NCBI RefSeq assembly: GCF_048569485.1
Contig: NC_134357.1
Location: forward strand, 359,246,427-359,310,426
Direction of reading: 5' to 3'
Length of the DNA: 64,000 bases
DNA from: Anomaloglossus baeobatrachus
Lineage: Eukaryota; Chordata; Amphibia; Anura; Aromobatidae
Part shown: positions 23,320-36,140 of the stretch, in pieces
How positions within the stretch are numbered: position 1 is the first letter of the stretch
Layout: every line of letters begins with the position of its first letter
Notes under the pieces: model-generated
The model's database searches: none
What the model was told of the DNA's origin: nothing
The model's input: the letters and a program-made list of their open reading frames with translations, nothing else
Made by a program: the position numbers and the translations under genes

Positions 23320-24375
23320 GTCTTAAAAAGATCCTTAAGGATTGAAACATTTCTGACTTTATGGGCCAATAAAGGTCTGAACGTTACTCTAACCATGGAG
23401 TGCTGCCTTCATTATTTTTGTCCTATATGTTTGTGGATTTATCAGTGCTGCTCATATTTTCTCATTCTAGATAGATTGATGTTGTATGGTAAGTTGGATA
23501 TATTATAATAGAGAATACTACAATTAGAAAATATAATTATACATTTACACTGCTTTGTAGAATAGTAATACTTTATTATTTTGAAGTTTGTCAACAAAAC
23601 ACATTAAATTATTGTTTAGTTTCTGTTGAAAAAAATGATTCCAGCTTATTATAGCATTTCGATATTGCTTATTCTATGCATACTTCTACTTTCATCCTAG
23701 AAAATTTTTCATCTCAAGTATTTGCTGATACTAAACGCATGAATGATGAACTTGCTTAGGCAAACAAGTTCCATGGCGATTCATACAGAGTGTAAATTAA
23801 GCCTCTTAAAGTTGATTTAGAAGAACATTAGTCATGTATCTACAAAAAGGAGCTGTACAGTAGCAAACGCTGGAGCATCCTGCAGGGTTTGTGGGGACTA
23901 GTAAGAGGTAGAATTACACACATGGATGGCTTCAAACATGTTACTCTAATACAACGCCATAAATCATTTTTTGTAATAAATCAGATTTTGTGGATGTTTT
24001 CAAAGAAATGTTCGTTGCCGTTGTGCAATCCAAATAACTTGAATGCATTAAGTAAAACATTATTTTACATATTACTATTGGAAAGAATGTTTTGCTTGAT
24101 ATACAGATATCTAGGTATATTTTTTTAAGAGTTTTGCTCATCTCGGTAATTTGACACAACCCATGTATTTGTGATTATCAAATGGAATACAGATAACGCA
24201 GACTTACGGAGATCCACATACACACAAACTGTTGTACTATATAGACCTTAAGGCAGAATGTATAGCAGTAAAATTCTATATTATAATTACAAAAATAAGT
24301 CCAGGAAAAGCGGATTTACATATTAAAATATTTACAAACAGATCTCCTAATAGTAATGAAGAGTTTTGAAGTCTA
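23320..24375. other. Unassigned AT-rich DNA
   Basis: No recognisable gene, terminal repeat or transposon protein. The left edge (about 23320-23470) resembles the 3' part of an interspersed repeat but cannot be classified. Confidence 0.35.
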
Positions 24376-25100
24376 AGGAATAAGTATTTGCACCGACAGA
24401 GCAGATTTTGGGTAACGGTTGTTTTTGCAGGTCAGAATATATTCTTAAGGTATGTGCACATTGTGAGTATTTGCCACCAAATTTTTCTGCAGCAAAACCC
24501 CGTATGTTAGTTACACCTATGATTAAGGATGAACACGTCCGAAACGTGTTAGTTTGTCTACTCCATATTCATTCCATTGACTTCCATTGAATCTTTTTTT
24601 TCTATGGACTCATTATAATGATTTAAATAAATTGGTATTTTAATTACGCTGATGCTGGATCACACTTTTTCTACTCGCTTCTAATAAGTATTTGCACTGA
24701 CTGAGCAGATTTTGGGTAACAATTGTTTTAGCAGGTCAGAATATATTCTTAAAGTATGTACGCACGATACGGACAAGTTTGTCCGAAATACGTCAGGTTG
24801 TCTTCCCTGTACGTAAGGTATGTGCACAATCTTAGTATTTGCCACCAAATTTTTCTGCAGCAAAAACCAGCATGTTAGTAACACCTATGACTAAGGACAA
24901 GCTCGTCTGAAACGCATCAGGTTGTCTTCCCTGTACTTAAAGTATGTTCACACGCTTAGTATTTGCTGCCAAATTTTTCTGCAGCAAAAAACAGAATATT
25001 AGCAGGAAAAACGTGTTTTTGATTAATTTTTACTGGTGTTTTTTTCCCATTTAATTGAATGTGTTAAAAACGCTACAAAAACCATGAAAGAAGTCGCGTG
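24376..25100. repeat. Duplicated interspersed-repeat segment
   Basis: The block beginning AATAAGTATTTGCAC at 24380 recurs at about 24686, with the following GCAGATTTTGGGTAAC and CAGGTCAGAATATATTC words in the same order, a direct duplication with a period of about 305 bases. A second motif (AGTATTTGCCACCAAATT) recurs at about 24468, 24834 and 24959 with CTGCAGCAAAA. It seems to be a repeat family that has duplicated in place. Confidence 0.6.
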
Positions 25101-25272
25101 CTGTAGATTTTAAAAAAGGCTTTGACTCATCAAATCTGCTAGGAATAAAACCCAAAATAAAATATGAGGAGCATGAGCATGATTTTTCAGAAATCTCATT
25201 CAGTTTGCTGGTGCTATAAAAAATTGTATTTTTTTCTATAGCAATAAATAAAATAAAATAAAACTATATATA

Positions 25273-26214
25273 CAGTACAGACCAAAAGTTTGGACACACC
25301 CCTTCTCATCTCTAGAACAACTATTAAGAGGAGACCTTGTGCAGCAGGCCTTCATGGTAAAATAGCTGCTAGGAAACCACTGCTAAGGACAGGCAACAAG
25401 CAGAAGAGACTTGTTTGGGCTAAAGAACACAAGGAATGGACATTAGACCAGTGGAAATCTGTGCTTTGGTCTGATGAGTCCAAATTTGAGATCTTTGGAT
25501 CCAACCACCGTGTCTTTGTATAAAAGGTGAACGGATGGACTCTATATGCCTGGTTCCCACCGTGAAGCATGGAAGAGGAGGTGTGATGGTCTAGGGGTAC
25601 TTCACTGCTGACACTGTTGGGGATTTATTCAAAATTGAAGGCATGCTGAACCAGCATGGCTACCACAGCATCTTGCAGCGGCTTGATATTCCATCCAGTT
25701 TGCGTTTCGTTGGACCATAATTTATTTTTCAACAGAACCTTGACCCCAAAAACACCTCCAGGCTGTGTAAGGGCTATTTGACTAAGAAGAAGAGTGATGG
25801 GTGCTACACCAGATGACCTAGCCTCCACAGTCACCAGACCTGAACCCAATCGAGATGGTTTGGGGTGAACTGCACTGCAGAGTGAAGGCAAAAGGGTCAA
25901 CAAGTGCTAAGCATCTCTGGGAACTTCTTCAAGACTGTTAGAAGACTATTTCCGGTGACTACCTTTTGAAGCTCATCAAGAGAATGCCAAGAGTGTGCAA
26001 AGTAGTAATGAAAGCAAAAGGTGGCTACTTTAAAGAACCTAGAATATAAGACATATTTTCAGTTGTTTCACACTTTTTTAAGTATTTCATTCCACATTGA
26101 TTGTTTTAATTCATAGTTTTGATGCCTTCAATGTGAATCTACAATTTTTAGAGTCATGAAAATAAAGAAAACTCTTTGAATGAAGAGGTGTGTCCAAACT
26201 TTTGGTCTGTACTG
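25273..26214 (+). mobile_element. Internally deleted Tc1-like element
   Basis: The ends CAGTACAGACCAAAAG and CTTTTGGTCTGTACTG are matching inverted repeats, extended by TTTGGACACACC. A TA lies at 25271-25272; the right-hand TA is degraded. At 942 bp it is shorter than the usual 1.5-1.6 kb, and the sequence for the N-terminal DNA-binding domain is missing. What remains encodes the later part of a Tc1 transposase on the plus strand. Confidence 0.88.
25320..25930 (+). pseudogene. Tc1-like transposase remnant
   Basis: Readable pieces include RLVWAKEHKEWTLDQWKSVL followed by WSDESKFEIFG, with the first catalytic Asp of Tc1 transposases in SDESKF. Further on, QQNLDPKNTSRLCKGY matches the usual DNDPKH region of the second Asp but has lost that signature. 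The gene lacks its helix-turn-helix half and has several stops and shifts, so it is dead. It lies between the two inverted ends of the element. Confidence 0.82.
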
Positions 26215-26626
26215 CATATCTTTGTATACCAGATGCTGTAAATATAGTGAGATTTGATGAGTCAGATCAGTCCATATTGGAATGTGTGCACAGACGTACA
26301 TTATGTAGTTCAAACTATTGTTATGCGTGAGACTATTGTTAGTTATAGGCAGATGCTCCGCAGTTTGTGACAGAAGTTTCACCACAATGAGCATTGTGTA
26401 GCATTGTGTGTGAGGCAATAAAATTAAAAAGTTAATGGCTCCTGCATATTAAACAATACCAGTGGCTCCAGCTTACCGAGATGCATAGTACAGAAAGAAG
26501 TATCATTAATTGGTTCTTTCTCCGTCATCTTTGGGTTCTGGTTTCACAAACAACCTCTACAGAGGACACATATGTCTGTGATATACCATTACTTATTTTT
26601 AATTTAATTCATATATACTAAGTTGC

Positions 26627-26920
26627 AGTATATCACAAAAGTGAGTACACCCCTCACATTTTTGTAAATATTTTATTATATCTTTCATGAGACAACACTG
26701 AAAATATTATACTTTGATACAATGTAAAGTAGTCAGTGTGCAACTTGTATAGCAGTGTAAACTTGGTGTGCCCTCTAAATAACTCAACGCACAGTCATTA
26801 ATGTCTAAACCACTGGAAACAAAAGTGAGTACACCCCTAAATGAAATTGGACAAATTATGCCCAAAGTGTCAATATTTTTTGTGGCCACCATTATTTTCT
26901 AGCACTGTCTTAAAGCGCAC
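26627..26920. mobile_element. Tc1-like left-end fragment
   Basis: Starts GCAGTATATCACAAAAGTG and contains GAGTACACCCCTCACATT and, 180 bases on, AAAAGTGAGTACACCCCT. This is the terminal plus repeated subterminal word pattern of a common fish/frog Tc1 family. It stops after about 290 bases, before any transposase, so only one end remains. Confidence 0.7.
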
Positions 26921-27024
26921 CAATCATTAGGATTTTGCTTTATAAGCTAAATCCAGTGGTATACTGACATTATCAGGCTGATTCTATACATACCTTTAGT
27001 TGTCAGGTATATAGATAGATATAT

Positions 27025-27270
27025 TATACCTCTGTGTGTGTATGCTGTGTGACAGAGTTTTGATTTTCCCTGTTTGTGTATTTCTGTGACTTAAATCACA
27101 CTCCTGTCCTGGCCCCTGGAAGTGGAGGGGGTGAGGGTATAAGATCAGGGCTAGTCAGGAGCAGGGCCAGGAAGTAGACTCAGACATCCTCACCATTAGG
27201 GGTATCTCTGAGAAAAGGGACTGCACAGGGCCCCCTAGTCTGAGGATAAGCTTAGGGGCCCTGGTTTCCA
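27025..27270 (+). repeat. 5' LTR of the sushi-like fossil
   Basis: Shares a long run of words with 32317-32560, such as GTGTGACAGAGTTT, TATAAGATCAGGGCT and CAGGAAGTAGACT. TATAAGATC is a plausible TATA-type promoter. Many differences from the 3' copy show considerable age. Exact ends are approximate. Confidence 0.75.
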
Positions 27271-30200
27271 GCTATCTCCATAGTCTCTCATGATATTATA
27301 GTTGGCCAGACTTACCTTTTTAGCATGGACCCAGTTGCTGCACTGTCTAGGCAGTTGCAGGCTCTATCTCTCCAGGTGGCTGAATTAAAGGGGGTGGTAC
27401 AGCAACAAGCGCAGTCTGCCACACCCGTGCAATCCATGTTGGTTGCTGGATCATCTGAACTCAAACTACACTTCCTGCAAAGATTTTCAGGAGAGCGCAG
27501 CCAGTTTTTAGAGACGCATGCAGACTGTACTTCTGGTTGAGTCCTCACTTATCTGGAGATGAAGGATAGGGGGTGGGACTTGTGGTCTCACTCCTGAGTG
27601 GAGACCCATAAGCATGTGCTTTTTCCTTGTAGCCTGTCTTTTTGTCAGTGGATGGGTATTTCTTAGCACTCGGGCTCATCTATGATGATCCAGAGAAGAT
27701 ATCTTTAGCTGAGTCTAAAATTCATTCACTACATCAGATGAATAGGCCGGCAGAGGTGCTGGTCCGTGGACACTCTGTGGAATGATCCTGCGCTTAAAAA
27801 CCTGTTTTTTCAGGGTGTATCCCAGAGGGTTAAAGAGGTGTTTCTTATTTAGGAAAATCCTTTGTCTCTTGAGTGTGCCATGTCGCTTTTAATTTGGATT
27901 AATTGACGTTTCTGCCAGAGGTCTCATGATGCCAGGACTCTCTGGAGAGGGAAACTTGTACCAACTTTACCTCCAAAGATATTATGTGAGCCTATGCCAC
28001 TTCGGAGGGACAATCCACAAGAGCAAAAGTTTCTCTATTGCTAAAAGGATAGGAGTTTGTCACTTCATTAATACCTTCCCCTCTGTGCCCAATGGAAATC
28101 AGCAGTCGGAAAACTTCTCAACCCAGGTGGGTTGGAGGATTCCAATCTGGGTCTATGTATTTCCTCTGCCATAGTGTCTCAATGTTTGATACTCACAAGG
28201 GTTAAGGTAGGGGGCTGGGATGTCCCTCAAATGGTATTTCTGGTTTGCAAACATAATTGATGAACAGTTTGCTTGTTCATCTTAGTTACAGGTGAAAAGG
28301 TTATCTAGTCCGGTATGGATTTTTGCCATTTACTCGTCACCTCTTTCTCAAGGGGGGGTTTGCTGAGTGTGGACAGGGGTTGAAAATCCACATACGGGAA
28401 CTCCATTCGGTGCTTATATTATGTTATGTGCTTAAGGATCTCCCTGCACAAATCATTTCAGGCTTCCCCAATTCACATTTTATATTACCATTGTTGACTG
28501 GAAAGCAAGGAACATTGTGTAGGAAACTATATTTTGGCAATAACCACAAGACTTCTGGATCCTCTCTCAGATTTTGGGTATGTCTTCTCTGAGAAAGGTT
28601 CTGAGGAGTTGCCACCGCATAGGCCTTACGCCTGCACTATAAGCTTGAAGCCAGGGGCAAAGTTGCCCAAGCGCAGACTATAATATAACCTATCAGGCCC
28701 TGAGAGACTAGCTTTTAAAAAGTATATAACAGAGAGATGGGCTAATGGACTCATTAGACCATCCTCCTCTCCTGTGGCTGCGGGTTTCTTCTTCAGTAAG
28801 AAGAAGGATGAAGGATAGTGGTCTATGACCATGTATGGGCTTCTGTGAGTTAACCAGATTATGGTTTGTGATCCGTTTCCCATGCCTCTCATTCCAGACA
28901 AATTCCCGTCAACTTATCAGAGTGCTGGTGCTAAATGGTTCTTTAAACTCGAACTTAGGAGGGCCTATAATCCGATCCGGGTCAGACAAGGGGATGAGTG
29001 GAAGATGGCATTCAATATGTTGGAAGGGCACTTCGAAAATTTGGTGAGGCCAATGGCTCTGACCAATGCGCCTGTAGTTTTTCAGCATGTTATTAACGGT
29101 GTTTTCTCACCTGTTAGAGAAATTTTTCATCGTTTACCTTGATGACAATCTCATATATTCACAGGATTTCTGGTCTGTTATGAATCATGTCAGAAGATTT
29201 TGCAAATTCTCAGAGAGAATAAGTTCTATGAAAAATTGGAAAAGTCTGTCTTTGCCATTCAGGAACTTCGATTTTACGGTTACATAATTTCCACTTTGAG
29301 TTTTAGGATGCATCTCTCTAAATTACAGGTTATATTGAAGTGGGATCTTAAAGTTCTGCAACATTTTTTAGAGTTTGCTAATTATTACAATAAGGTTATT
29401 AAGAATTTCTCTGCCATAGTAAGACACCTGACTGATATGACTAAAAAAAGGTACAAACTTTTCAAACTAGTTTGAGGGTGCTTCGTACACATTTGATTGT
29501 CTAACAAAATGCTCCTCGTCAGCACCCGTATTGATTCAGCCTGATGTTTTTCAATCTTTTACGGTCAAAGTTGATGCATCAAAAGTGAGGGAGGGAGCTG
29601 TGATGTCTCAGGGTCCGTCTGTTGGTAAACTGTGTCCATGTGCCTTCATTTGTAAGAAACTATCTCCGGGTGAACATAATTACGATATTGGTAACAGAAA
29701 ATTACTTGCTATCAAATAAGCGTTTGAGGAACAGCGCCGCTTTCTGGAGGGTGCTATCCATCCTATTATAGTAATTACCGACCAAAAATCTTATCTACGT
29801 TGAGTCTGTTAAGTGTCTTACTCTAGGCAAGCTCGATGGTAATTTTTTTATTAGGTTTAATTATTCTATATTATACATTAAAGCCGATGCCTTGTCCAGG
29901 AGCATTCTGGGAGGTGTGGGGAACCCTGTGAGGAAACTGTCTCCATCCTTCAGAAGGGAGTGGTGGTGTACTAATACTGAAGCTGAGATTACCAAGGCTC
30001 AAAGTGAGGCGCAAGCTGGGGTTCCCGTTAACAATCTTCACCTTAGGGTTCTGGGAGAGCATCATGATTATGTTCTGGCTGGGGTGAAAGATACTCTGGA
30101 TCTCATATTTTGTTGATTTTGGTGGCCCAGAATCTGGAGGGATGTGGTAACCTATGTATCTGTGTGTGCCAAGTTACCCCCTTCTTGTCCCTTAGGATGT

Positions 30201-30622
30201 CTGCAGCCTTTGAGCGTTCTTAGTCAACCTTGGATAGATATTTCCATGGACTTTATTATGGATCTACCTCCCTTTGCTTGGTAATACGACAATTTATGTA
30301 GTGGTGGATAGGTTTTCTAAAATTACACATTTTATTACCTTATCGTCATTACCCAATGCTAAGATATTATCCCAGGTATTTATATGTGAGATTGTCATGC
30401 AGTCCCTTCTAATATTGCTTCTGATACAGGAATTCAGTTTATTGCCAACTTTTCCTGGGCTTTCTGCTTTCGGTTATGGATTAAACTTTCTCATTCATCG
30501 GCATTTCATCCTCAGTCTAATTGTCAAACTGAATGCATGAATCAAAATTTGGAACAGTATTTGTGTTGTTGTTAGTGGTCTGGAGCCTGCCTCCATGCAC
30601 AATTGTAGAAGTTCCTTTCTTA

Positions 30623-31149
30623 AGGCCGCTTTACATGCAACAACATCGCTAACGAGATATCGTTAGGGGCATTCGTGACGCACATCCGGCCTCATTAGCG
30701 ACATTGTTGCTTGTGACACCTATGATCGAGCACTAACGATCAAAAATACTCACCTTCTCATTGATCCTTTCCCAAATGTTGTTACTGGTGCTGTAAGCAG
30801 GTTGTTTGTCATTCCTGAGGCAGCACACATCGCTACGTGTGACACCCTGAGAACGACGAACAACAACGTTCCCGCGTCCTCCGGCAATGAGGTGGGCGTG
30901 TCGTTAATGTGGCTGGTCTCCGCCCCTCCGCTTCTATTGGCGGGCCACTGTGTGACGTTGCTGTGACCGCGCACAAAACTCCCCCTTAAAAAAGAGGTTG
31001 TTCGCCGCCCACAACGACATCGCTAGGAAGGTAAGTACGTGTGACGCGCACTACCAATTTTGTCTGCCACCGGCAGCGATTTGCCCGTGACGCACAATCT
31101 ACGGGGACGGGTGAGATCGCTAGCGATGTCGCAGCGTGTAAAGCACCCT
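30623..31149. mobile_element. Harbinger-like MITE inside the sushi-like fossil
   Basis: Begins AGGCCGCTTTACATGC and ends GTAAAGCACCCT, flanked by TTA at 30620-30622 and 31150-31152. About 527 bp. It is the same family as 10520-11069 but in the opposite orientation internally (for example GTGAGTATTT there, AAATACTCAC here). Non-coding. It is younger than the retrotransposon it interrupts. Confidence 0.75.
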
Positions 31150-31339
31150 TTACCTTTCAGCCTGAAGCCGTCAGGATCCCGCTCCCTATATTTAAATAGG
31201 GGCTTGATGGCCGACACTTGGGATTTCTGTAGGCCGCATAAGTTGGAAAGCCCTATCCCCCTCGTTGTGTTGGTGCCTTCGATCTCTGAGCTCTTGGGGA
31301 AAGTTCATAAAGAAACTATCCTCCACAGCTTAATTTCCA

Positions 31340-31818
31340 GGTTGCGTGAAGCTACTCCCTGATCTAGAGTCCTGTACCCTGCCGTGCTCGGTACCGGTCC
31401 GGTTACTGGACTTTCCGATGCCGACCATTCTCCAAAACTAAGTCAAGGCACACTTCTCCAATACCAATACCCTGCGACCGAGTCTCCGACTCCTCCAGTC
31501 ACAGACCACCGTCTGCGACCTAACCAAAGTCTCCCAGGGATCTACAACTCCCCCAGCTCCTCACTCTCTGAGGGCTACTACTTAACTGACTTCGTCCCTC
31601 CCACCAGTCTGTCTGACCCCTAGGCGGGTGGCCCTTTTCCAGCTACACCACCCACTGGTGTGCCTGACAGGGTATGGTGTAAGGTGGGGTTAGGATGTGA
31701 GTGCTGATGGAAAACAATAAAAGAGTTAGGATCCCAGAACCATGGTGGGTGAGTTCTGCACCATAAGAATAAGAAGTGCAGTTCCCTGTGACACCCTGAT
31801 AAGGTCAGGGGCGTCACA
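31340..31818 (-). repeat. Possible LTR fragment nested in the sushi-like fossil
   Basis: On the minus strand this stretch begins TGTGACGCCCCTGACC, an LTR-like start, and it lacks similarity to integrase or to the sushi LTRs. The sushi integrase end is readable again beyond it. The far boundary and a target duplication were not found, so the call is weak. Confidence 0.3.
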
Positions 31819-32316
31819 TGTACATTTCACGATGGTCACTCATCATGGGTACCTGGGGCATACCAATTGGGTTCAGCATTGTTGTCTACATGGGAGAAGC
31901 AGCATTTGCGTGACATGGGTTCTAAGTATAAGCGTTAGTCTGACTGTAGACATGTGCCTGCTCCGGACCTGTATTTGGGTCATCTGGTGTGGTTGTCTAC
32001 TAGAAATATTGCAGAGTCTGACACTCTGTCTAATGGTTTCTCTGGTGTTTCTGATCAACTCAGGCAGACCCAGGCATCGACTCTGCTAGCCTGCTCATTA
32101 GACTTCTTTGATCACATGTTGTAAGGAAGCCAATCACTTCTGCTCCTCTCACTTTTGGCTGAAGGAAATATTCTACCTACGCCAACTATAGTTCATGCTG
32201 TGTTGGTCTGTGAGTTGTGGTGTCCCAGACTTGCTGGAGAAAGAGTTGCTTTGTGCTTGGTGTTGTCGTCTTGTTGATTGCACCCTGCTCCTGTTTTCCT
32301 TTTTATTTCTAAATGT

Positions 32317-32560
32317 CTTATACCTCTATGTGTACGTGCTGTGTGACAGAGTTTCCTTTTCCAGTTTGTCTATTTCTGTAGCTTAAAACACACTCCTTTC
32401 CTGGCCCCCCTGGGTGAGAAGGTGGGGGTATAAGATCAGGGCTGGTCAGGAGCAGGGACAGGAAGTAGACTGAGACAACCCCACCATTAGGGCTATCTCC
32501 GAGAATAGGAATAGCACATGGCCCCCTAATCTGAGGGTCATGTTAGGTGCCCCGGTTTCC
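32317..32560 (+). repeat. 3' LTR of the sushi-like fossil
   Basis: Diverged partner of 27025-27270. The shared words run from CTTATACCTCT to CCCGGTTTCC in the same order and spacing. Confidence 0.75.
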
Positions 32561-32609
32561 CTCTACAAGGGACAAGACAAAATATTAGAGAAAAAGGGAA
32601 AATTTTACA

Positions 32610-32950
32610 TAATTTCACACAAAACCCCAAGTGCTGGACAAAATTTTCGGCACCTTTCCAAAATTATGAGTAAACAACTTTGTTTCAAGCATGTGACGCT
32701 CTTTTAAACTCACCTATGGCAAGTAACAGGTGAGGACAATATGAAAATCATACATCAAACTTCATAAAAGAAGAGAATTTTGACTTAATCTTTCCATTTT
32801 GTGTCTGTGTATGCCACAGTAAGCATGGAGAACAGAAAGAGAAGAAAACTGTCTGAGGACTTGAGAACCAAAATTGTTGAAAAATAGCAACATTATCAAG
32901 GATATAAGTCCATCTCCACTGCTTGCTGTGGGAGATGAGGCAGAGGCCAT
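32610..32950 (+). mobile_element. Tc1-like 5' fragment with start of transposase
   Basis: An ATG at 32825 opens MENRKRRKLSEDLRTKIVEK, the N-terminal helix-turn-helix start of a Tc1-family transposase. It is broken by a TAG after 20 codons, then continues in frame as QHYQGYKSIST. The upstream 200 bases (CAAGTGCTGGACAAAATTTT) look like the left subterminal part of the element. The rest of the gene and the right end are missing. Confidence 0.6.
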
Positions 32951-34124
32951 CCTGAAAATGATGGCGGTGCATGCTTGAGATGAGGGCATCCGGGGTCAGC
33001 GTGTACGCAGATAGAGCTCTCGGCTAAAGATCTCATCTGCGCATTTGCTGGCCCATTGAGCTCCCAGCATTGGACTTAGCCCTGCTGTTCTGTTTACTAT
33101 ACACTTATAATGTTCCGGTTATTTTTGAATAAAGTAAACAAAAAAAAAATACCAACCCATAGTAAGAACCCCTAAAATGAGGAAAAGTCAATTAATCACA
33201 AGTTTCAGAACCGCATAATGAATAGTTTAAAAAATTTGAATTTTAAATTCGATCATTTTTGACCAAACAGAACAGCAGGAAAATGGGAAATGGGTGGCGC
33301 GTGCGCTAATGTGATCTCAGCTGGTCATTGAGTCAATAGTTGAATCTGCGCACTTGTTGACTCTGGGCGCCATTTATTTGAAGCCCACACCGCTGAACCT
33401 TTTTGGATGTTCCCTGCCTCACGGCGCCCGCAGTGACCATCTGGGACACTTACCACATCTCCCGCAGCATCACCCTACTCCACCACTGCCCTTGCCTCCT
33501 ATGACCCCTCTCCACCACCACTGCCGTCTCCCCCTGATAAGATACCACTGGATTATAACACGGACCCCATTTTGTTTAGCTTTTTTTTTTTTCTAAATTT
33601 GAGCTGCCTCTTATAAAATGAAAATTACGGTGCACCTAATCTGTCTGTGTGTGCATGTATGATGTGTGTCTATGTATGTCAGTGTATATATTTGTCTGTT
33701 TATATGTATTTTTGTGAATCTGTCTTCAAATATGTATATGTATGTATCTCGGTATGTGTATGTATCTGTGTTATGTTTGTGTATGTGCACGTCTGTGTGT
33801 GCATGGGACCCACAGAGATTATTTCGCCCGGAGCCTATGAAAACCTGGAGCCGACCCTAAGCGCTGACATTGGCCTATTCTGTGTATGCAGTGAAGAAAG
33901 GGGGAACACAAAACTGATTTTTCCTCCTCTCTGAAGCTGCTCAGTATACTTCTGGGTGTAGCAAGCTTTTGGCCGTGCAATGTCCCTCATTTACATATGA
34001 AATGTAAAGCATTTTCAAACTAATTACAGCCATGAAATGTATACTTCTAATATGACCCTTATAGGGGCAAAGTCCCATATATAACTGTTTATTTTAGTTT
34101 ACTTTGGAGGTAACAGACTCCCTT
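32951..34124. other. Unassigned DNA with a TG-rich stretch
   Basis: No gene is recognised. Positions about 33640-33810 are a degenerate TGTG/TATG-rich microsatellite. The block near 33050-33600 holds scattered words of older repeats but no clear ends. Confidence 0.35.
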
Positions 34125-34127
34125 TAA

Positions 34128-34764
34128 GGCCTCTTTCACATGTACTTGCCTCCGGTACATGTTTGGCAGTTTTCTCACATACCGGAGACATATACACACG
34201 TAGACCTATGTATTCCTTTGGTTTTGGACACACGTAAGTATTTTCGCACGGACCGTGTGTCCGTTCCGTACTTACGTGTTTCCATGTGTTTCTCACGCCG
34301 ACATGTCAGTTTTATCTCCAGCATCACGGGTGTCACACGGAATGCAATCAGGTCACACGTAACACACACGGACCACACGGATGTGTTCTGTGTGACACGC
34401 ACTGGCGAAAAGACGTGTCTGCGAGAAAAAAAAGCAAAACATTACTCACCTTTTCCTGCCCTCCTGTCTCTGCCACTGCTGTCACTTGCTGCCGACCGCC
34501 ACTCATTATGCTAATTGAATATTCACTTCACCGCGGCCGGAAGCAGCAGCAGCAGGGAGTCTGCAGGACCGGAGACCAAAGTTCAGCACCTCGGACAGCG
34601 ACGCCAGGGACAGGTGAGTAGAAAGTTTCCGTTCTCCGTCTGTTATCACGGATAACACACGGAGAACACACGTAGGCCATACAAACAGCAAACCGAGGGC
34701 AATACGCACCTTTGACACGTCCGTGAAACACGTGCGTGATTTTCACGGACGTGTAAAAGAGGCC
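34128..34764. mobile_element. Harbinger-like MITE, GGCCTCTTTCACA ends
   Basis: 637 bp, with GGCCTCTTTCACATG at the left and GTGTAAAAGAGGCC at the right, flanked by TAA at 34125-34127 and 34765-34767. The interior is rich in CACACGGA/TCCGTGTG inverted words. No transposase. Confidence 0.75.
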
Positions 34765-34899
34765 TAAAGCTCAATCCTTTAACTATATTACTGGTTTGTT
34801 TTACCTACAAGTTGTGCAGAACTACTATACATAAATTCACTTTTACATGCATATGCCATGTTAGAGAGTTAACGTAACTTAGAATAATTAAATTTATTA

Positions 34900-36030
34900 A
34901 TTTGAGCTTTAATATTGTTTGTTATTCTACAGTACCGTACAGGTCAGTCTTTTAACTACCTTAGTATGAGATAACGTTTTTATTTTTACGTCAATATTGC
35001 CCTTAGAGGGATTATTTTTTGCGGGCTGAGTTGTACTTTTGAAAGACACAATTCATTTTACAATATACGGTAATGTACTGTACTGGAAAATGAGAAAAAA
35101 ATTCAAATGTGGAGAAATAGTGAAAAAAGAGAAAATTGCACAATAGTTTAGTTTTTTTTGTATTCATCTTGTTCAGTATATGGTAAAAGTGACCTGTCAG
35201 TATGATGCCTCACGTCAGTACGAGTTTGTAGATACTAAACATGTATACTTTTACTTTTATCTAAGTGGTGAAAAAATGGCTTTTGCAGCCATTTTTCGAA
35301 ACCCGTAGCGTTCTCATTTTTCATAATCTCTGGATTATATCATTTTTGTGAAGATGCACTGTTTTGATCTTTAATGAAATGTAACAGCGGCCAAAAAATG
35401 TTATTTTGGCATTTGGAACTTTTTTCTCACCCCGCTGTGTACCGATCAATTTAGTTGATTTTATATTTTGATAGATCGGGCATTCAGAATGCAGCAATAC
35501 TGAATATGTGTATATTTTTTTAATTGTTTTATTTTCAATGGGGCGAAATCGGGGTGATTTGAACTTTTATTTTTTTTTATTTTTTTTATATTTTTTTATA
35601 TGTTTTTAAAACTTTTTTAGTGATTTTACTATTTTGATGGTAGTGTTTGATCACTTGTGCTGAGCAGAGCGATGCTGCAGCATCGCTCTGATCAGCGAAA
35701 ATGCTCGTCTCCTGTGAGTGCCGGCGCTCTGTCGGCTCTCACAGGAAGTGAGTCATGATAGCGTCAGGGGTCATCGGCTGGCCTCAGGCTACCATGGCAA
35801 CACCCCGTAATTGCGTGAGAGGCGCAATTCTTGCTGCGGTCCTTTAAATTGCACTGTAAGTGTTTCACAGAGTGATAAAAAGGGGTTATCAGCGCTGTTA
35901 GCCACACATGTCAGCTGATCAGATCAGCAGACATGTGCAGGGAATATTATTCATTCACCACTGGAGCCAGTGGTAACCTTAGGGAGGCAACCATGGACGT
36001 ACCAGTACGTCCTTGGTCATTATGGTGTAA
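34900..36030. repeat. Long AT-rich interspersed repeat, copy 1
   Basis: Shares ordered words with 56686-57885: GAGTTGTACTTTTGAA, GTACTGGAAAA, the AGACACTAAACATG-type stretch, GATTTTATATTTTGATAGAT, and a GC-richer end with TGATCAGATCAGC. It ends near ACGTACCAGTACGTCC, a palindromic word. Non-coding, class unknown. Confidence 0.6.
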
Positions 36031-36140
36031 TTCCAAGGCACTGATATAAGAATGATTTAATAATTCCATACCATAAAACAAAAAAAATGCAAATACAATA
36101 AATATGAGCTAAATGAAATAAGAACATAGGGATTTAGGAC

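Larger units (their letters stand above)
27025..32560 (+). mobile_element. Sushi-like Ty3/gypsy retrotransposon, old and broken
   Basis: Diverged LTRs lie at about 27025-27270 and 32317-32560. Between them are recognisable remains, in order, of Gag (N-terminus MDPVAALSRQLQALSLQVAE at 27325), reverse transcriptase (about 28620-29320, with a YLDD-type region near 29140), RNase H (about 29550-29720), integrase (about 30250-30550) and the GPY/F end of integrase (PDLYLGHLVWLSTRNI, about 31960-32010). Order and wording fit the sushi group of vertebrate gypsy elements. It has well over ten breaks and is clearly a fossil. A Harbinger-like MITE and probably another LTR fragment were inserted later. 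Confidence 0.82.

Noticed and set aside
22534-23350. Long Ile/Tyr/Leu/Ser reverse frames
   Set aside because: Translation of the GATA microsatellite.
34140-34746. Overlapping 70-124-codon frames on both strands
   Set aside because: They lie wholly within a GC-rich MITE and show no recognisable domain.
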